DNA from: Coprinopsis marcescibilis
Lineage: Eukaryota > Basidiomycota > Agaricomycetes > Agaricales > Psathyrellaceae
NCBI GenBank assembly: GCA_004369085.1
Contig: ML210431.1
Location: forward strand, 15,363-29,832
Reading direction: 5' to 3'
DNA: 14,470 bases
Shown: in pieces, positions 1-8,391 of the stretch
Layout: each line of letters opens with the position of its first letter
How positions within the stretch are numbered: position 1 is the stretch's first letter
The notes under the pieces: generated by a model
What the model saw: the letters and a program-made list of their open reading frames with translations, nothing else
Told to the model about the DNA's origin: nothing
The model's database searches: none
Made by a program: the position numbers and the translations under genes

Positions 1-2412
1 CTTGTCAATGTCCGGGGCAGGAACGCGAACGGTACGCATGCTCTCAACAAGTTCCTTGCGCAAACTGGGGCTAAGACTGACCAGGTCTGCCACAGTCACA
101 TTTGGAATGACAACATCAAGAATGCAGGCTAGCATTCTTGACATCGCGTTGCCGTCCGCTCCCTTGAAACCATAAGTGAAGGCAGGACCAGACGCCTTCA
201 CCTCTGGTGCTGCTGCACTCTCCACACCTGCACTTGACACCTTCTCTCCCTCCACCGCACTCTCAATCACCTTCTCAACCTTCTCAACCTTCTCCACCTT
301 CTCCTTCACCTTCTCCGCACCCTTCGCATCCTCCACACCCTTCACCTTCGATTGTGTCACTGCAAACACCTCAAACTCGCTCACTGCACCCCACCAAAAC
401 TCCTCGCCAACATCCTCATCGTCACCCCACACTTCCGTCTCCTCCTCCTGCTTCATCTTGTACTTCTCCCCTTCGTCTGGAACCTCTGTAATCGTAACAA
501 ATGACTTGACCGAGCAGAATGACGAAATCGCCGTTGAAGAGCTAGCCGCCTGGTTAGCTTGTCCCTTGCCCTTTGTGTCCTGAGCTTTGGCATCGATGGC
601 TGCCTTAAGCGATCCGTTCACAGCCATAATCGGAGCGCCGTCCATGTGAATGAACCGATTGGTGCGACAATCGTGTTTGCAGTGTCCCATACTGATATAG
701 CGGTCGGCCGTGTCGCAGTTCCACATGATGTGGCCAGTCTCACCGCAAAAGTAACAGGTAAGGGTTCCTGATGCTGGATACGAAGGTGTGTGTTGGTGCC
801 CAGCCCATGGCTGTCGATTGGCACCATAGCTCGGCGAAAATGGTCGTCCTGGCTGAACCTGGGACTGAACGGCCGTGTGAACGTTGTACGAGTCGATGTA
901 AGCGCCGTACGGAGCCTCTTGCTGCCATGGGTTGCGAACGCCGTCGACCAAACTGTTGTCCATCACCTTGAGTCGTGTGTACAGCCCTGCGTACGCGGGT
1001 TCTGTGACCTTCATACCCCTGAGACGTGCGGAAAGCTCCTCAATCTCATCCAACCTCTTCTTCTCCGGATCCTCAACCACAACTCTCTTTGTCACCACCT
1101 CCTCTCGTTCCTTCTCCTTCCCTCACTTCTTCTTATCTGTCCTCTTCTTAACCTTCTTCCCCTTCTTTTTCTTCTTCCACCCCTCCCTCTCACTCTCACT
1201 CGAAGACGATGCAGATGCATCTGAGTCCGAGTCTGACTCCGACGACTCGCTCGACAAATCCGACTCTGACTCCGAACTGGAGTCCGAGCTTGAATTGTCA
1301 CTGCCAGCCCAAGGGCAACGACGCTTGCCCGAACCGTCGTACTGGCGTTTGAACGACTTCTCTGAATACACGTATTGACCAGCTTTTAAGGCGTCCTCAA
1401 TGGATGGGATTGCGTTGGCTTCTCGGTCCTTGTCCATAACCTCAAGCCGTTTCTTGATCGTCTTCCAAGTCTTCCGGTGGAGTCCCTGCCAAAAGAAACG
1501 GTTGGCCTGCTCTTCAACGATCTTCCCATTGCTCAAAAGCCCCTGCGAGATCGAGACAAACTTGCGGTAGTAGTTCATGAAGTCCTGCTCTTTGCTGATG
1601 TTGATGTCCCAGCACTCCTCGACGTAACGCATCAGATCGGAGTAGGTGTACTCCTGCTTCTTCTCGCCGTCCGTATACGCCCCATTCACTGCATCCTTCC
1701 ACTTCTCGAAATCTCCTAACACCACCCACTTGTAGTTCTTCATCCCCTTCCACAAATCCTTGTCCCTCGACTTCTTCACATACCGCAATGCCAACGCCGC
1801 TCTCTCCTTCTCATCCACATTACATGCAACCGCCAACTCCTCAAACCTCTCCCAAAACTCCTCCAACTGTCTCCCCTTCCCTGTGAACTTAGGCGCTCCA
1901 CGAGCGCCGTATGCTGGCATATCAGCCTTCGTTTTTGCTGGTTGTGCCATAACTTGTGGCAGTGGTGGTGCGTGTTCAGAACTTCCTTCTTTGCTTTTTT
2001 CAGCTGACTTCTTTGGCTTCTCCTGATCCTTCTTCGACTGTAGCGGCTTCCAGAGATCTTCGAAATAGAACCCGGGGGTTGGCGATTCAAGTGCCCGTTC
2101 GACCTCTAATGTCAACGGCGACTCAAGCTCGATCAACGGTGATCTGGGCGATAATGAGTGAAATACAGTGGTGCTGGAGTTTGACGATGGTACCGAAAAG
2201 GTCGTTTGTGACGGATCCGGAGTTACGAGGGTGACCGCCGGTGCGACAAGCTGAGACGGCGATGTGAACAAGTGGGTGAGTCCGGTGGTCTTCCCTGATG
2301 CCGGCAGCTGGTATGTTGGCAGATCCTGTCTCGATTCGGAGTTCTGAGCACCCTTCCTCCTAGGTAGGACCCTCCTTTCGGTCGAGTGCTGTGAACTGGC
2401 GTGAGGCGGCAC
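1..2412 (-). pseudogene. gag: LTR-retrotransposon gag protein (zinc knuckle), interrupted by an in-frame TGA, runs off the left edge
   Basis: One minus-strand frame stays open from about 2436 to position 1 except for one TGA at 1123-1125. It encodes, in order: a Ser/Pro-rich lead (2412 to about 1960); a gag-like helical domain (about 1950-1330, with Trp/Tyr-rich motifs such as EEFWERFEEL and NRFFWQGLHRKTW); an acidic Ser/Asp tract and a Lys run just before the stop; a further charged segment; a perfect CX2CX4HX4C zinc knuckle (715-756); and a Lys/Glu/Val-rich tail with repeated EKV units (about 250-330). This layout is that of Gag of basidiomycete Ty3/Gypsy-type elements, which packages the element RNA; protease and polymerase would lie beyond the left edge. 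The frame has no ATG at its upstream end: the codon at 2412 is GTG, a TAG lies at 2437-2439, and the first in-frame ATG is at 1950. The stop and missing ATG suggest decay. A hidden intron or readthrough is less likely. Confidence 0.82.
715..756 (-). other. CCHC zinc knuckle of the gag protein
   Basis: The minus-strand translation gives C-Y-F-C-G-E-T-G-H-I-M-W-N-C, an exact CX2CX4HX4C retroviral-type zinc knuckle. In Gag proteins this motif binds the element RNA. It lies downstream of the in-frame TGA at 1123-1125, so a product ending at that stop would lack it. Confidence 0.95.
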
Positions 2413-2507
2413 CGTTCTCGCCTGATCGATAGCAATCTACTCCCTGATGCGACGTGCACCCGGAAGGTTGGTGAGCAGCAAGAATTCCCTTGTCAAAAAT
2501 TTTGCTG

Positions 2508-2525
2508 CCCTCGCAGTGGGCTCCA
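2508..2525 (-). promoter_or_regulatory. Candidate tRNA primer-binding site of the retrotransposon
   Basis: The minus strand reads TGGAGCCCACTGCGAGGG two bases after the inferred LTR end. A primer-binding site starts with TGG because it pairs with the CCA end of a tRNA. I did not match the remaining bases to a particular tRNA, so this rests mainly on position and the TGG. Confidence 0.4.
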
Positions 2526-2527
2526 AA

Positions 2528-2838
2528 TGTAGGTCTGTGTCAGGCTGCGAGTACGAAACAAGCAGAAACGATCCGAGGGAAATCAAATAGTTGATAGTTG
2601 TTGTCGTTCTGTACAAGATGTGTCGCTTATCTAATCTAGAAACCAAATGAAGAAACGCGCGCGGGCTCGAGACTGTACGGTAACTGTACTCTACTGGCTA
2701 TCTACCAACCTCTACACTCTCATCTCCTTCCATCTCACTCTTGCATTTTCATTTCTCCTCATAGGTCTAGTTCTCGTACTTAATTACATCATTTATGTAC
2801 TTGGTTTCGCTCTTTCTGTAGCCTTGCAATGTTAAACA
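2528..2838 (-). repeat. Probable 5' long terminal repeat of the retrotransposon (about 311 bp)
   Basis: The segment between the gag leader and gene A has TG...CA ends: on the minus strand it starts TGTTTAACA and ends GACCTACA. It sits upstream of gag, where a 5' LTR belongs. The length suits fungal Gypsy-type elements. Immediately inside is TTTGGAGCCCACTGCG, which starts with TGG two bases after the LTR end, as a primer-binding site should. The partner LTR would be beyond the left edge, so neither the ends nor a target-site duplication (TTATA would be the right-hand candidate) can be confirmed here. Confidence 0.5.
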
Positions 2839-2984
2839 TTATATTATATTTCTATTATAAGATGTGAAGTGAGTGGTATACCGTTGAGAATGAAAGGGTA
2901 TAATAGCGCAGAGCCAGTCCGCACCCGGGCAAGCAATACAACCGAAAGAATGAAACATCGATTACACATGAACACTGCACAAAA

Positions 2985-4005
2985 TTATCCCTCAACATTA
3001 CTGCCACTAGCACGAGCCTTTCCCTTGCCCTTGACGTCTGCCTTTGGCTTGGTCTTAGCCTTGGAAGCGGTAACCTTAACAGCCTTTGTCGCTTTAGCAG
3101 TCTTAGCGCGTCCCTTCGGAGGCGCAGGTTTAGCCCCGTCGATGTCCGCAGCTTTCTCCACCTGGCCACGTTGTGCAGGTCGGGCGGCGGCAGCAGTTTG
3201 CGCGGGGGGAGCTTCAGCCTGGGCTGCCAGAACTTCCACTACATTCACCCCAGTCCTTGCCCGAGTCCGATACTGGTGCACGGGCGGGTTGGCTGGTTCC
3301 GGTTCTGGATTCTTCCTCTTTCGCGTGGGTTTCACTGAAGGACCGGCTACAGCAGGCACAGGGGATACAGCAGGGACGTGAACATGGGCCTCAAATGGGA
3401 TGGTACTTCCAGAGGCTACGGGGGCAGCTCTACCAGAAGCTGGAGCATCCCAGCCGGAAGTCGGAGACCACTTGTACCCCTTCAGGGAAGAAACGGCAGG
3501 TAGGCGACGCGAGATGTTTGGGGTGTCGATGTTGGTCGGAGGGCCATACTCGTCACTGTCAGATGTCGAGGGTGTGGATATACGAGGCCGAACGACCCTT
3601 CCTTCTTCATACGCGACGTGGTACGCTGAAAGTGTAGACCTGTACTGTGGATCCACATTTACTCTACTGTTTGCATTTACGCAGTTCGAGGCTTGGATTC
3701 CGGCGTCTCTGGTTTGTGAAGGAAGTGAAGCTCTGAAGAAGGGATTTGTGTGAAAGTTAGTTACTTTTAGATTGTATGAACATAGTAACTCACCTCAGAG
3801 CTCCAAGAATTGTGGTTAGGGATCTACCTGCCTCGACCTCGTTTGCCGGAAGATTGAGAATTACGCGTTGGATGATATCGACAGTGTTGTTGGGCAGGTA
3901 TCTGTTCTGATGGACATAGTTATTGGCGAGCCCTTGCAATGCAAGAATGCTTGAGAAAAGACGTTCGGGAATGTTGGGCTCTGGGGAAACGGGGTGTTGT
4001 GACAT
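2985..4005 (-). CDS. Gene A: two-exon hypothetical protein, tandem paralogue of gene B
   Basis: Exon 1 is 3794-4005 and exon 2 is 2985-3732. They are joined across a 61-nt intron (3733-3793) with donor GTGAGT and acceptor CTTCAG, giving 319 residues. I chose the ATG at 4005 because the matching codon starts gene B; an in-frame ATG at 4038 is only about 25 nt from the TATA box. Residues 1-71 form a compact, probably helical head (contains ERLFSSILALQGLANNY and a helix ending TILGALR). The rest is Pro/Ala/Lys-rich and probably disordered, with a conserved basic patch near residues 200-225 (KPTRKRKNPEPEP, then YRTRAR) and a Lys-rich end (KGKGKARASG). The patch resembles a bipartite nuclear localisation signal, so a nuclear or nucleic-acid-associated role is possible. 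I do not recognise the family. The stop is about 150 bp from the retrotransposon LTR. Confidence 0.8.
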
Positions 4006-4059
4006 GACGTTGGCGGATCTAGGTGGTTGGAATGGCATAGACAATGTGCGACTCGACAG

Positions 4060-4066
4060 TTTTATA
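4060..4066 (-). promoter_or_regulatory. TATA box of gene A
   Basis: TATAAAA on the minus strand, about 55 nt upstream of the chosen ATG. Gene B has the same motif at nearly the same distance, which supports both the promoter and the start codon. Confidence 0.65.
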
Positions 4067-4067
4067 T

Positions 4068-4902
4068 GTCGTGTCATGACAATAACCATCAACCAGATAC
4101 AATACAGTATGCGCATTGGCCATTCCTGTGCCTCGAAAACAATCGAAACGAGGGCGAGTGAGAGGGTCCAACTTCTGACTTGATTGTACTATGTATTCGC
4201 GCCATCATTCGTCTACGAGGGTTTGACATTTCTCTTTCTGCTCTCTGGCAATCGTGTCTCTGTGGTCAATGATCTAACTGTCTTTGTCCACAATTCAGGA
4301 CGATACATCGACTATTTTCAGGTGAACGTTGGAGTTCCTCAGATTTTCCGCATAAACAGAGGTTTGTTGCCCTGTTCAGCGTTATCACAATAGGAACCAC
4401 AGGGTAACCTGGGTTTGTTCTCGAGTCGATAAAGGTCCAACCACGCTGTTACCTGTGACTTGTTCTTTTATAATCGGGCGGAAAATGTTTGCCCTTTGTC
4501 AGAAGATTAAAATGGCAGTTTTCCGTGAACAACAACGATTCACAGTATACCAGGCGTACAACCTTCAGTCTTTGCATTATGTACCCAAACTGACGCTGTA
4601 TCTCACATAGCTTCAAGCGTCACACGAAAATACCAGTGTTTTGGACGGCGATGAAAATGACAAGGACTGAGCGAGGGTGCAGACTCAAACGCCATCTTTC
4701 ATCTGGCTTATCTCCGAAAGTTGGTTTATCACACTTATTGTTGTCTGAAGTATGGAGTACATGGGGCATGAAGTGTTATCAGGGCAGACATTTAGAGGTA
4801 TAAAATAAAAACAAGCGAATAGAAAGGCAGAAAGGGGGCACGACGCTGCATACATGCCCAGTCCGTTTCAATAAAAGCAGCGTAGGAATCCGTACTCAGG
4901 TT
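4068..4902. other. Intergenic region between gene A promoter and gene B 3' end
   Basis: No convincing gene on either strand; short open frames here lack homology, codon bias or splice partners. It holds the upstream region of gene A and the 3' flank of gene B, including AT-rich stretches near 4800-4815 and TTTCAATAAAAG near 4867. A short inverted repeat, CACAGGGTAAC (4398-4408) against GTTACCTGTG (4448-4457), is noted separately. Confidence 0.6.
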
Positions 4903-4958
4903 TCATCTCTTGACATCAATACCACCACCAGCGCGGGCCTTGCCCTTGCCCTTGGCTT

Positions 4959-5840
4959 TCACTGTCGGCTTACTCTTGTAACGGCCTTTGTCGCTTTAGG
5001 GACCTTGGCACCTTTGGCACGTCCCGGCGCAGGCGCCTCGTCGGGCTCAGCTTTAGCCACTCGGCGACGTTGTGTGGGTCGAGCGACGACAGCATTTGGA
5101 GCTGGGTGAGCCTCAGCCTGCACAGCCTGCACCACGGCTGCAGGAACCCTAGCTCTTGCCCTAGTCGGATAGCGATGGACAGGAGGGTTGGTGATGTGCG
5201 CTGGTTCAGGTTCGGGATTCTTCCTCTTGCGATTTGGCTTCACTGAGGGACCGGCCACAGGAGGATTATCGGCACGGGCCTCAACACCTATAGCCGGGGT
5301 GGCAGCAGTGGCATCGATGACTGGAGGGTCTGCATAGATGTCGTTGTCGCTCCCGGTGGCCATATCGGGGTGCATCGACTTCGGGTAAGCGGTACGGGAA
5401 CGGGATGTGACAGAGCTCCAGCTGGACGTCGGAGCCTTGTAATCCTTCATAAAAGAGGAGGCAGGCAAGAGATAGAGGCGTGGAGTGGCTCGAATTTGAG
5501 GGGCATTTAAAGTCGCTTGAGTCGCAGCGTTTCTGTGGCTACTTGAGGCCTTCGAGGGCATTTGAGCTCTGAAAGACAGATTTAAATGAGCTTCGCACTC
5601 AAACGGGTGTATATCAGTCGTAACATACCTCAAGGAGCCAAGGATAGTGGCCATCGATCTATTTACGTCGACCTCGCTGGCCGGAAGATGTAGAATCGCA
5701 CGTTGAATAACTTCAACAGTATCATTGGGCCTGTGTCGATTCTCGTGGAGATAGTTATTGGCGAGCCCTTGCAGTTCAATAATCCCAGAGAAGAGACGTT
5801 CAGAAATGTTGGGGTCTGGGGAGACTGGATCCTCTGACAT
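4959..5840 (-). CDS. Gene B: two-exon hypothetical protein, paralogue of gene A with a frameshifted C-terminus
   Basis: Exon 1 is 5629-5840 (212 nt, the same size as exon 1 of gene A) and exon 2 is 4959-5568. They are separated by a 60-nt intron (5569-5628; donor GTATGT, acceptor TTTCAG). Spliced, this gives 273 residues. The intron is a multiple of three with no stop, so the unspliced frame is also open; the acceptor and the match to gene A favour splicing. The head (residues 1-71) is identical to gene A at about two thirds of positions by my count (shared ERLFS, LQGLANNY, TILG). The tail keeps GPSVKPxRKRKNPEPEP and a TRARA segment. Near the end an indel shifts the frame: the product stops at 4959, whereas the frame matching gene A's Lys-rich end continues to a TGA at 4903. 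Function unknown; the basic patch suggests nuclear targeting. Confidence 0.8.
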   Translation of the reverse strand: MSEDPVSPDPNISERLFSGIIELQGLANNYLHENRHRPNDTVEVIQRAILHLPASEVDVNRSMATILGSLRYVTTDIHPFECEAHLNLSFRAQMPSKASSSHRNAATQATLNAPQIRATPRLYLLPASSFMKDYKAPTSSWSSVTSRSRTAYPKSMHPDMATGSDNDIYADPPVIDATAATPAIGVEARADNPPVAGPSVKPNRKRKNPEPEPAHITNPPVHRYPTRARARVPAAVVQAVQAEAHPAPNAVVARPTQRRRVAKAEPDEAPAPGRAKGAKVPKATKAVTRVSRQ

Positions 5841-5894
5841 CTTGGTGGTGGGTCTAGGTTGAAAGGGCGCAAAACGATCTGTATATCCATCAGT

Positions 5895-5901
5895 TTTTAT
5901 A
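5895..5901 (-). promoter_or_regulatory. TATA box of gene B
   Basis: TATAAAA within CCTATAAAAAC on the minus strand, about 55 nt upstream of the ATG at 5840. It matches the gene A arrangement. Confidence 0.65.
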
Positions 5902-6198
5902 GGCGACAATAGTCGTAACCTCCGAGATTCAATGCCGTGACGCTAGGGCCACCGTAAGGCCCCGTCCGATCAAGGTCCATCTTGTGTCGATTGGCTTCAG
6001 TAATTTGAGGGAGGATTCTCGAAGTGTATGGAAATTGTATCAGTTAGTAACCAACTTGAAATATGAGAAAAGTTTATTTATAATAATTCTAATGATAAGG
6101 AATCTTGTTAGTCTTGGGCTAATGGACAGTAGTAGCATAGGTGGGGGGCTCGGAGCGGCGAGCTCAAGATTCTGAGTCTCGCGCGCTTTGGCAGGATG

Positions 6199-6244
6199 TA
6201 AGGCCGATGTGTGAGGAGTCGGGTAACCCCAACACACGGCCTTA
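6199..6244. repeat. Inverted repeat, 13-bp arms with one bulge
   Basis: TAAGGCCGATGTGT (6199-6212) is the reverse complement of ACACACGGCCTTA (6232-6244) apart from one extra A. The loop is about 19 nt. Confidence 0.7.
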
Positions 6245-6329
6245 CTCTACTACTATCCAGGTGTGGGTGGGTGGGGAAGCGTTTGTAGATGAACTGAGTA
6301 GAGACGATTCAAGAATTGATCTCTAGAAG

Positions 6330-6427
6330 TGTGCGCGGAAGGTCAAAGGATGAAGGTTTCCTGAGGGTCGCGTGTCAGCGGAAGGGCGCTGGCACGTTTG
6401 TTGTTGTTTGTTCCTTCCGCGCGCACA
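6330..6427. repeat. Inverted repeat, 14-nt arms around a ~70-nt spacer
   Basis: GTGTGCGCGGAAGG near 6330-6343 is the reverse complement, with one mismatch, of CCTTCCGCGCGCAC near 6414-6427. Weaker complementarity continues outwards (CTCT...AGAG). It could be the ends of a small non-autonomous element or an RNA hairpin; no target duplication was identified. Confidence 0.6.
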
Positions 6428-6434
6428 AGAGTAA

Positions 6435-6466
6435 AGACATGGACTGCGTTCACTGTGTCCATGTCT
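6435..6466. repeat. Perfect 10-bp inverted repeat (hairpin)
   Basis: AGACATGGAC (6435-6444) and GTCCATGTCT (6457-6466) are exact reverse complements around a 12-nt loop. There is no T-run or reading frame that would make it a terminator. Confidence 0.75.
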
Positions 6467-7034
6467 GCCTATCATTCATGGTTTGATTGCAGGGTAATCG
6501 TGAAATGAACCACCGTGACGGGCATAGCTGAGCCACTCTTTTGGGCACCCGTGTGGCTGGTCGTAAGCTCGGAAGAAGGCCACGATTCAAAATCTAGCGG
6601 TAACCATTGTAGTTCGACGAGTTAGCTACATTTCATTAATGATCGCGCTACCTGTACCTTCAAATGGTTGCTTATTATTCTGCGCCGAAGACAATAGTGA
6701 ATGGTCCAATCGCTCTGGAATAGCGGCGGAGGTCAAACGAGATTCGAATAGTCAAGTAGTTATTGCGCTTTTACAGTGAAGGCAGTCAGGTTTGAAGCAC
6801 TGAGTTAAGCTGCTGTAGAACTATTCGACAGTGGTAGCGATATCCGAGTCTATAGTTGGATCCACTAAGTGATCCCAAAGCGCTATTGAGTACCTTTACC
6901 GATGACGTGCAATCATGACTCTTACGCTTTTCACAAGCTATTGAACAGGGGGGTAGACATATAAATCATAATGAGTATATTGGTACATGAGTTTCATATG
7001 GTTGTAACTAAAAGGCATAAGAATAGGATTGAGA

Positions 7035-8298
7035 TTAGAGGTTTCTGGCGAAGTTCTTCAATTTTCCGCTCAGAATGGACAGAGTATCCGATGAAGAGGA
7101 GCGAGCAGCTCTCGACTGATTGGGAAGCGGAATTACCCGACTTTCTGAGCCTATGGGCGGAGAAAAGTCAATCACGCGAATTGAAAGCTCTAGGGTGAAG
7201 TGACATACCAGCTGGGGGTGGTTCCAAAGACGTGGAGGGAAGCGCGAAGCGCCCACTGTATCTAACCATAGAACCAAGGCTTCCTTTGTCGCTGGAGGTA
7301 GTGCTCGCTGCATCGTAAGCTTGAGATCCGGAGCTGCGAACCAATGCTAGTTGGCGCTCGGGCTCCCGTTGGTAGTGGACAACATCGTTGGATGCGCCCT
7401 CTATTGCTCGGGCGAGGTTGCGTTCAGAATCCCGATCCCTGGTCCTTGACTTAGCCCTGGTTGTAGACTTAGGTTTTTTGCGCTCGCCATTGAACGCCCC
7501 GTGTTGTTGTGGCGAAACGGGAGGTTGGACGTGGTGTGAGCTTGCTTGGACAGGCGATGTATATGGCATCATCGCTGAGGTATATGGGTGGTCTGGATAT
7601 GATGTAGGTGGGGGGTGTAAGCTTTCTTGGGCAGGCCATCTATATGGCATCATCGATAAGGCAGCTGGGTAGCCCGTGTGTGCCGTAAACATTGCCGGCT
7701 CCTGAATTTTGCCGCCGGAGAATGGGGTGCCTAAAGCTGAAGAGGCAGACGCCTGAGAATGGGTAGATCCAAGAGTCGACGGTGCTGAATGGGTAAACGC
7801 ATGGGTTGAGGAAAACCAAGAACTCGACGGTGCTGTATAGGCTCCGATGCCTGGAGAGTGAGTGGTATATAGTAAAGATGGGCACCAAGAGTGAGGTGAT
7901 CTTGCAGAATACAGTTCAGGCTTAAAGTCCCCCATCCCAAAGACGTGATATTGGATAATTTGTTTTGAAATGAGTCCACAGACAGCTGCTTGCCATGAAC
8001 TCTCGATCCAGCAGTCATTGGTTGTGTTTCGGTATGGGAGGTCGCTGGCGTACCCCATGTAGTTGTTAATCCTGTCCCAGTCAAGGACCGGGGTACCACG
8101 GCACTCTGTGGTAATGCCAGGTCGTGCTGTCTGCTGATGTAACTTGCCTAGGGTCCACAGCGAGAACCAGGCGCTGCTGACTTGATCCGAGTCGACCACA
8201 GTGTTGTCGGGTAAGACGTTGGTCACCCAGAACCAGAGCCAATTCTTGGTCTCGAAAGAGTACCCTATAATGACCGGAGTGTTGGCGGGAGGAATCAT
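7035..8298 (-). CDS. Gene C: two-exon hypothetical protein with a Trp-rich head and disordered repeat tail
   Basis: Exon 1 is 7209-8298 and exon 2 is 7035-7150, joined across a 58-nt intron (7151-7208; donor GTATGT, acceptor CCATAG, TTGAC near the 3' end). The product is 401 residues. Without splicing the frame would end after AFNSRD; the donor and acceptor make splicing more likely. Residues 1 to about 125 look globular, rich in Trp and Cys (NWLWFWVTNVLPDN, DLPYRNTTNDCWIESSW). Residues about 130-265 are Pro/Ser/Thr/His-rich and contain in-frame duplications, including two MMPY..P.Q.S units 27 residues apart. A basic patch follows (about 271-290, RKKPKSTTRAKSRTRDRD), then a short charged helix; exon 2 ends KLKNFARNL. 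There is no signal peptide or membrane segment. I do not recognise the head. A nuclear protein is possible from the basic patch, but this is inference. Confidence 0.75.
7540..7660 (-). repeat. In-frame direct repeat inside gene C (81-nt period)
   Basis: Two diverged copies of about 40 nt start at 7540 and 7621, sharing TATATGGCATCATCG. The spacing of 81 nt is 27 codons, so the repeat keeps the reading frame and gives two MMPY-containing units. Confidence 0.7.
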
Positions 8299-8384
8299 TT
8301 CTGGATGAGAAAGGGCTGAGGTCGTAATGTGCGGGGATATAACGAGAACGATTAATTTAATTGTGGTTTAAACAAACCTTCTGG

Positions 8385-8391
8385 CTTTATA
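8385..8391 (-). promoter_or_regulatory. TATA box of gene C
   Basis: GTATAAAG on the minus strand, about 90 nt upstream of the ATG at 8298. This leaves a 5' UTR of roughly 60 nt. Confidence 0.55.

Larger units (their letters stand above)
5902..7034. other. Intergenic region between gene B promoter and gene C 3' end, with three inverted repeats
   Basis: No supported coding region on either strand; the small open frames near 5984-6326 look random. An AT-rich patch at about 6060-6120 precedes a G/C-richer block (6130-6470) that contains three separate inverted repeats, listed individually. The last few hundred bases should hold the 3' UTR and poly(A) site of gene C. Confidence 0.6.

Noticed and set aside
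932..1378. Plus-strand open frame rich in Ser, Phe and Leu
   Set aside because: It is the complement of the gag Lys/Glu- and Ser/Asp-rich coding sequence; the composition is explained by that strand.
4184..4393. 69-codon plus-strand hydrophobic frame
   Set aside because: Starts with ATG but has no further support and sits in an intergenic spacer.
5569..5628. Reading gene B as a single uninterrupted exon
   Set aside because: The frame is open, but the stretch has canonical donor and acceptor sites at the same position as the gene A intron, and removing it restores the match to gene A.
6550..6610. A tRNA-like stretch with a B-box-like GATTCAAAATC
   Set aside because: No cloverleaf could be built and the B box deviates at key positions.
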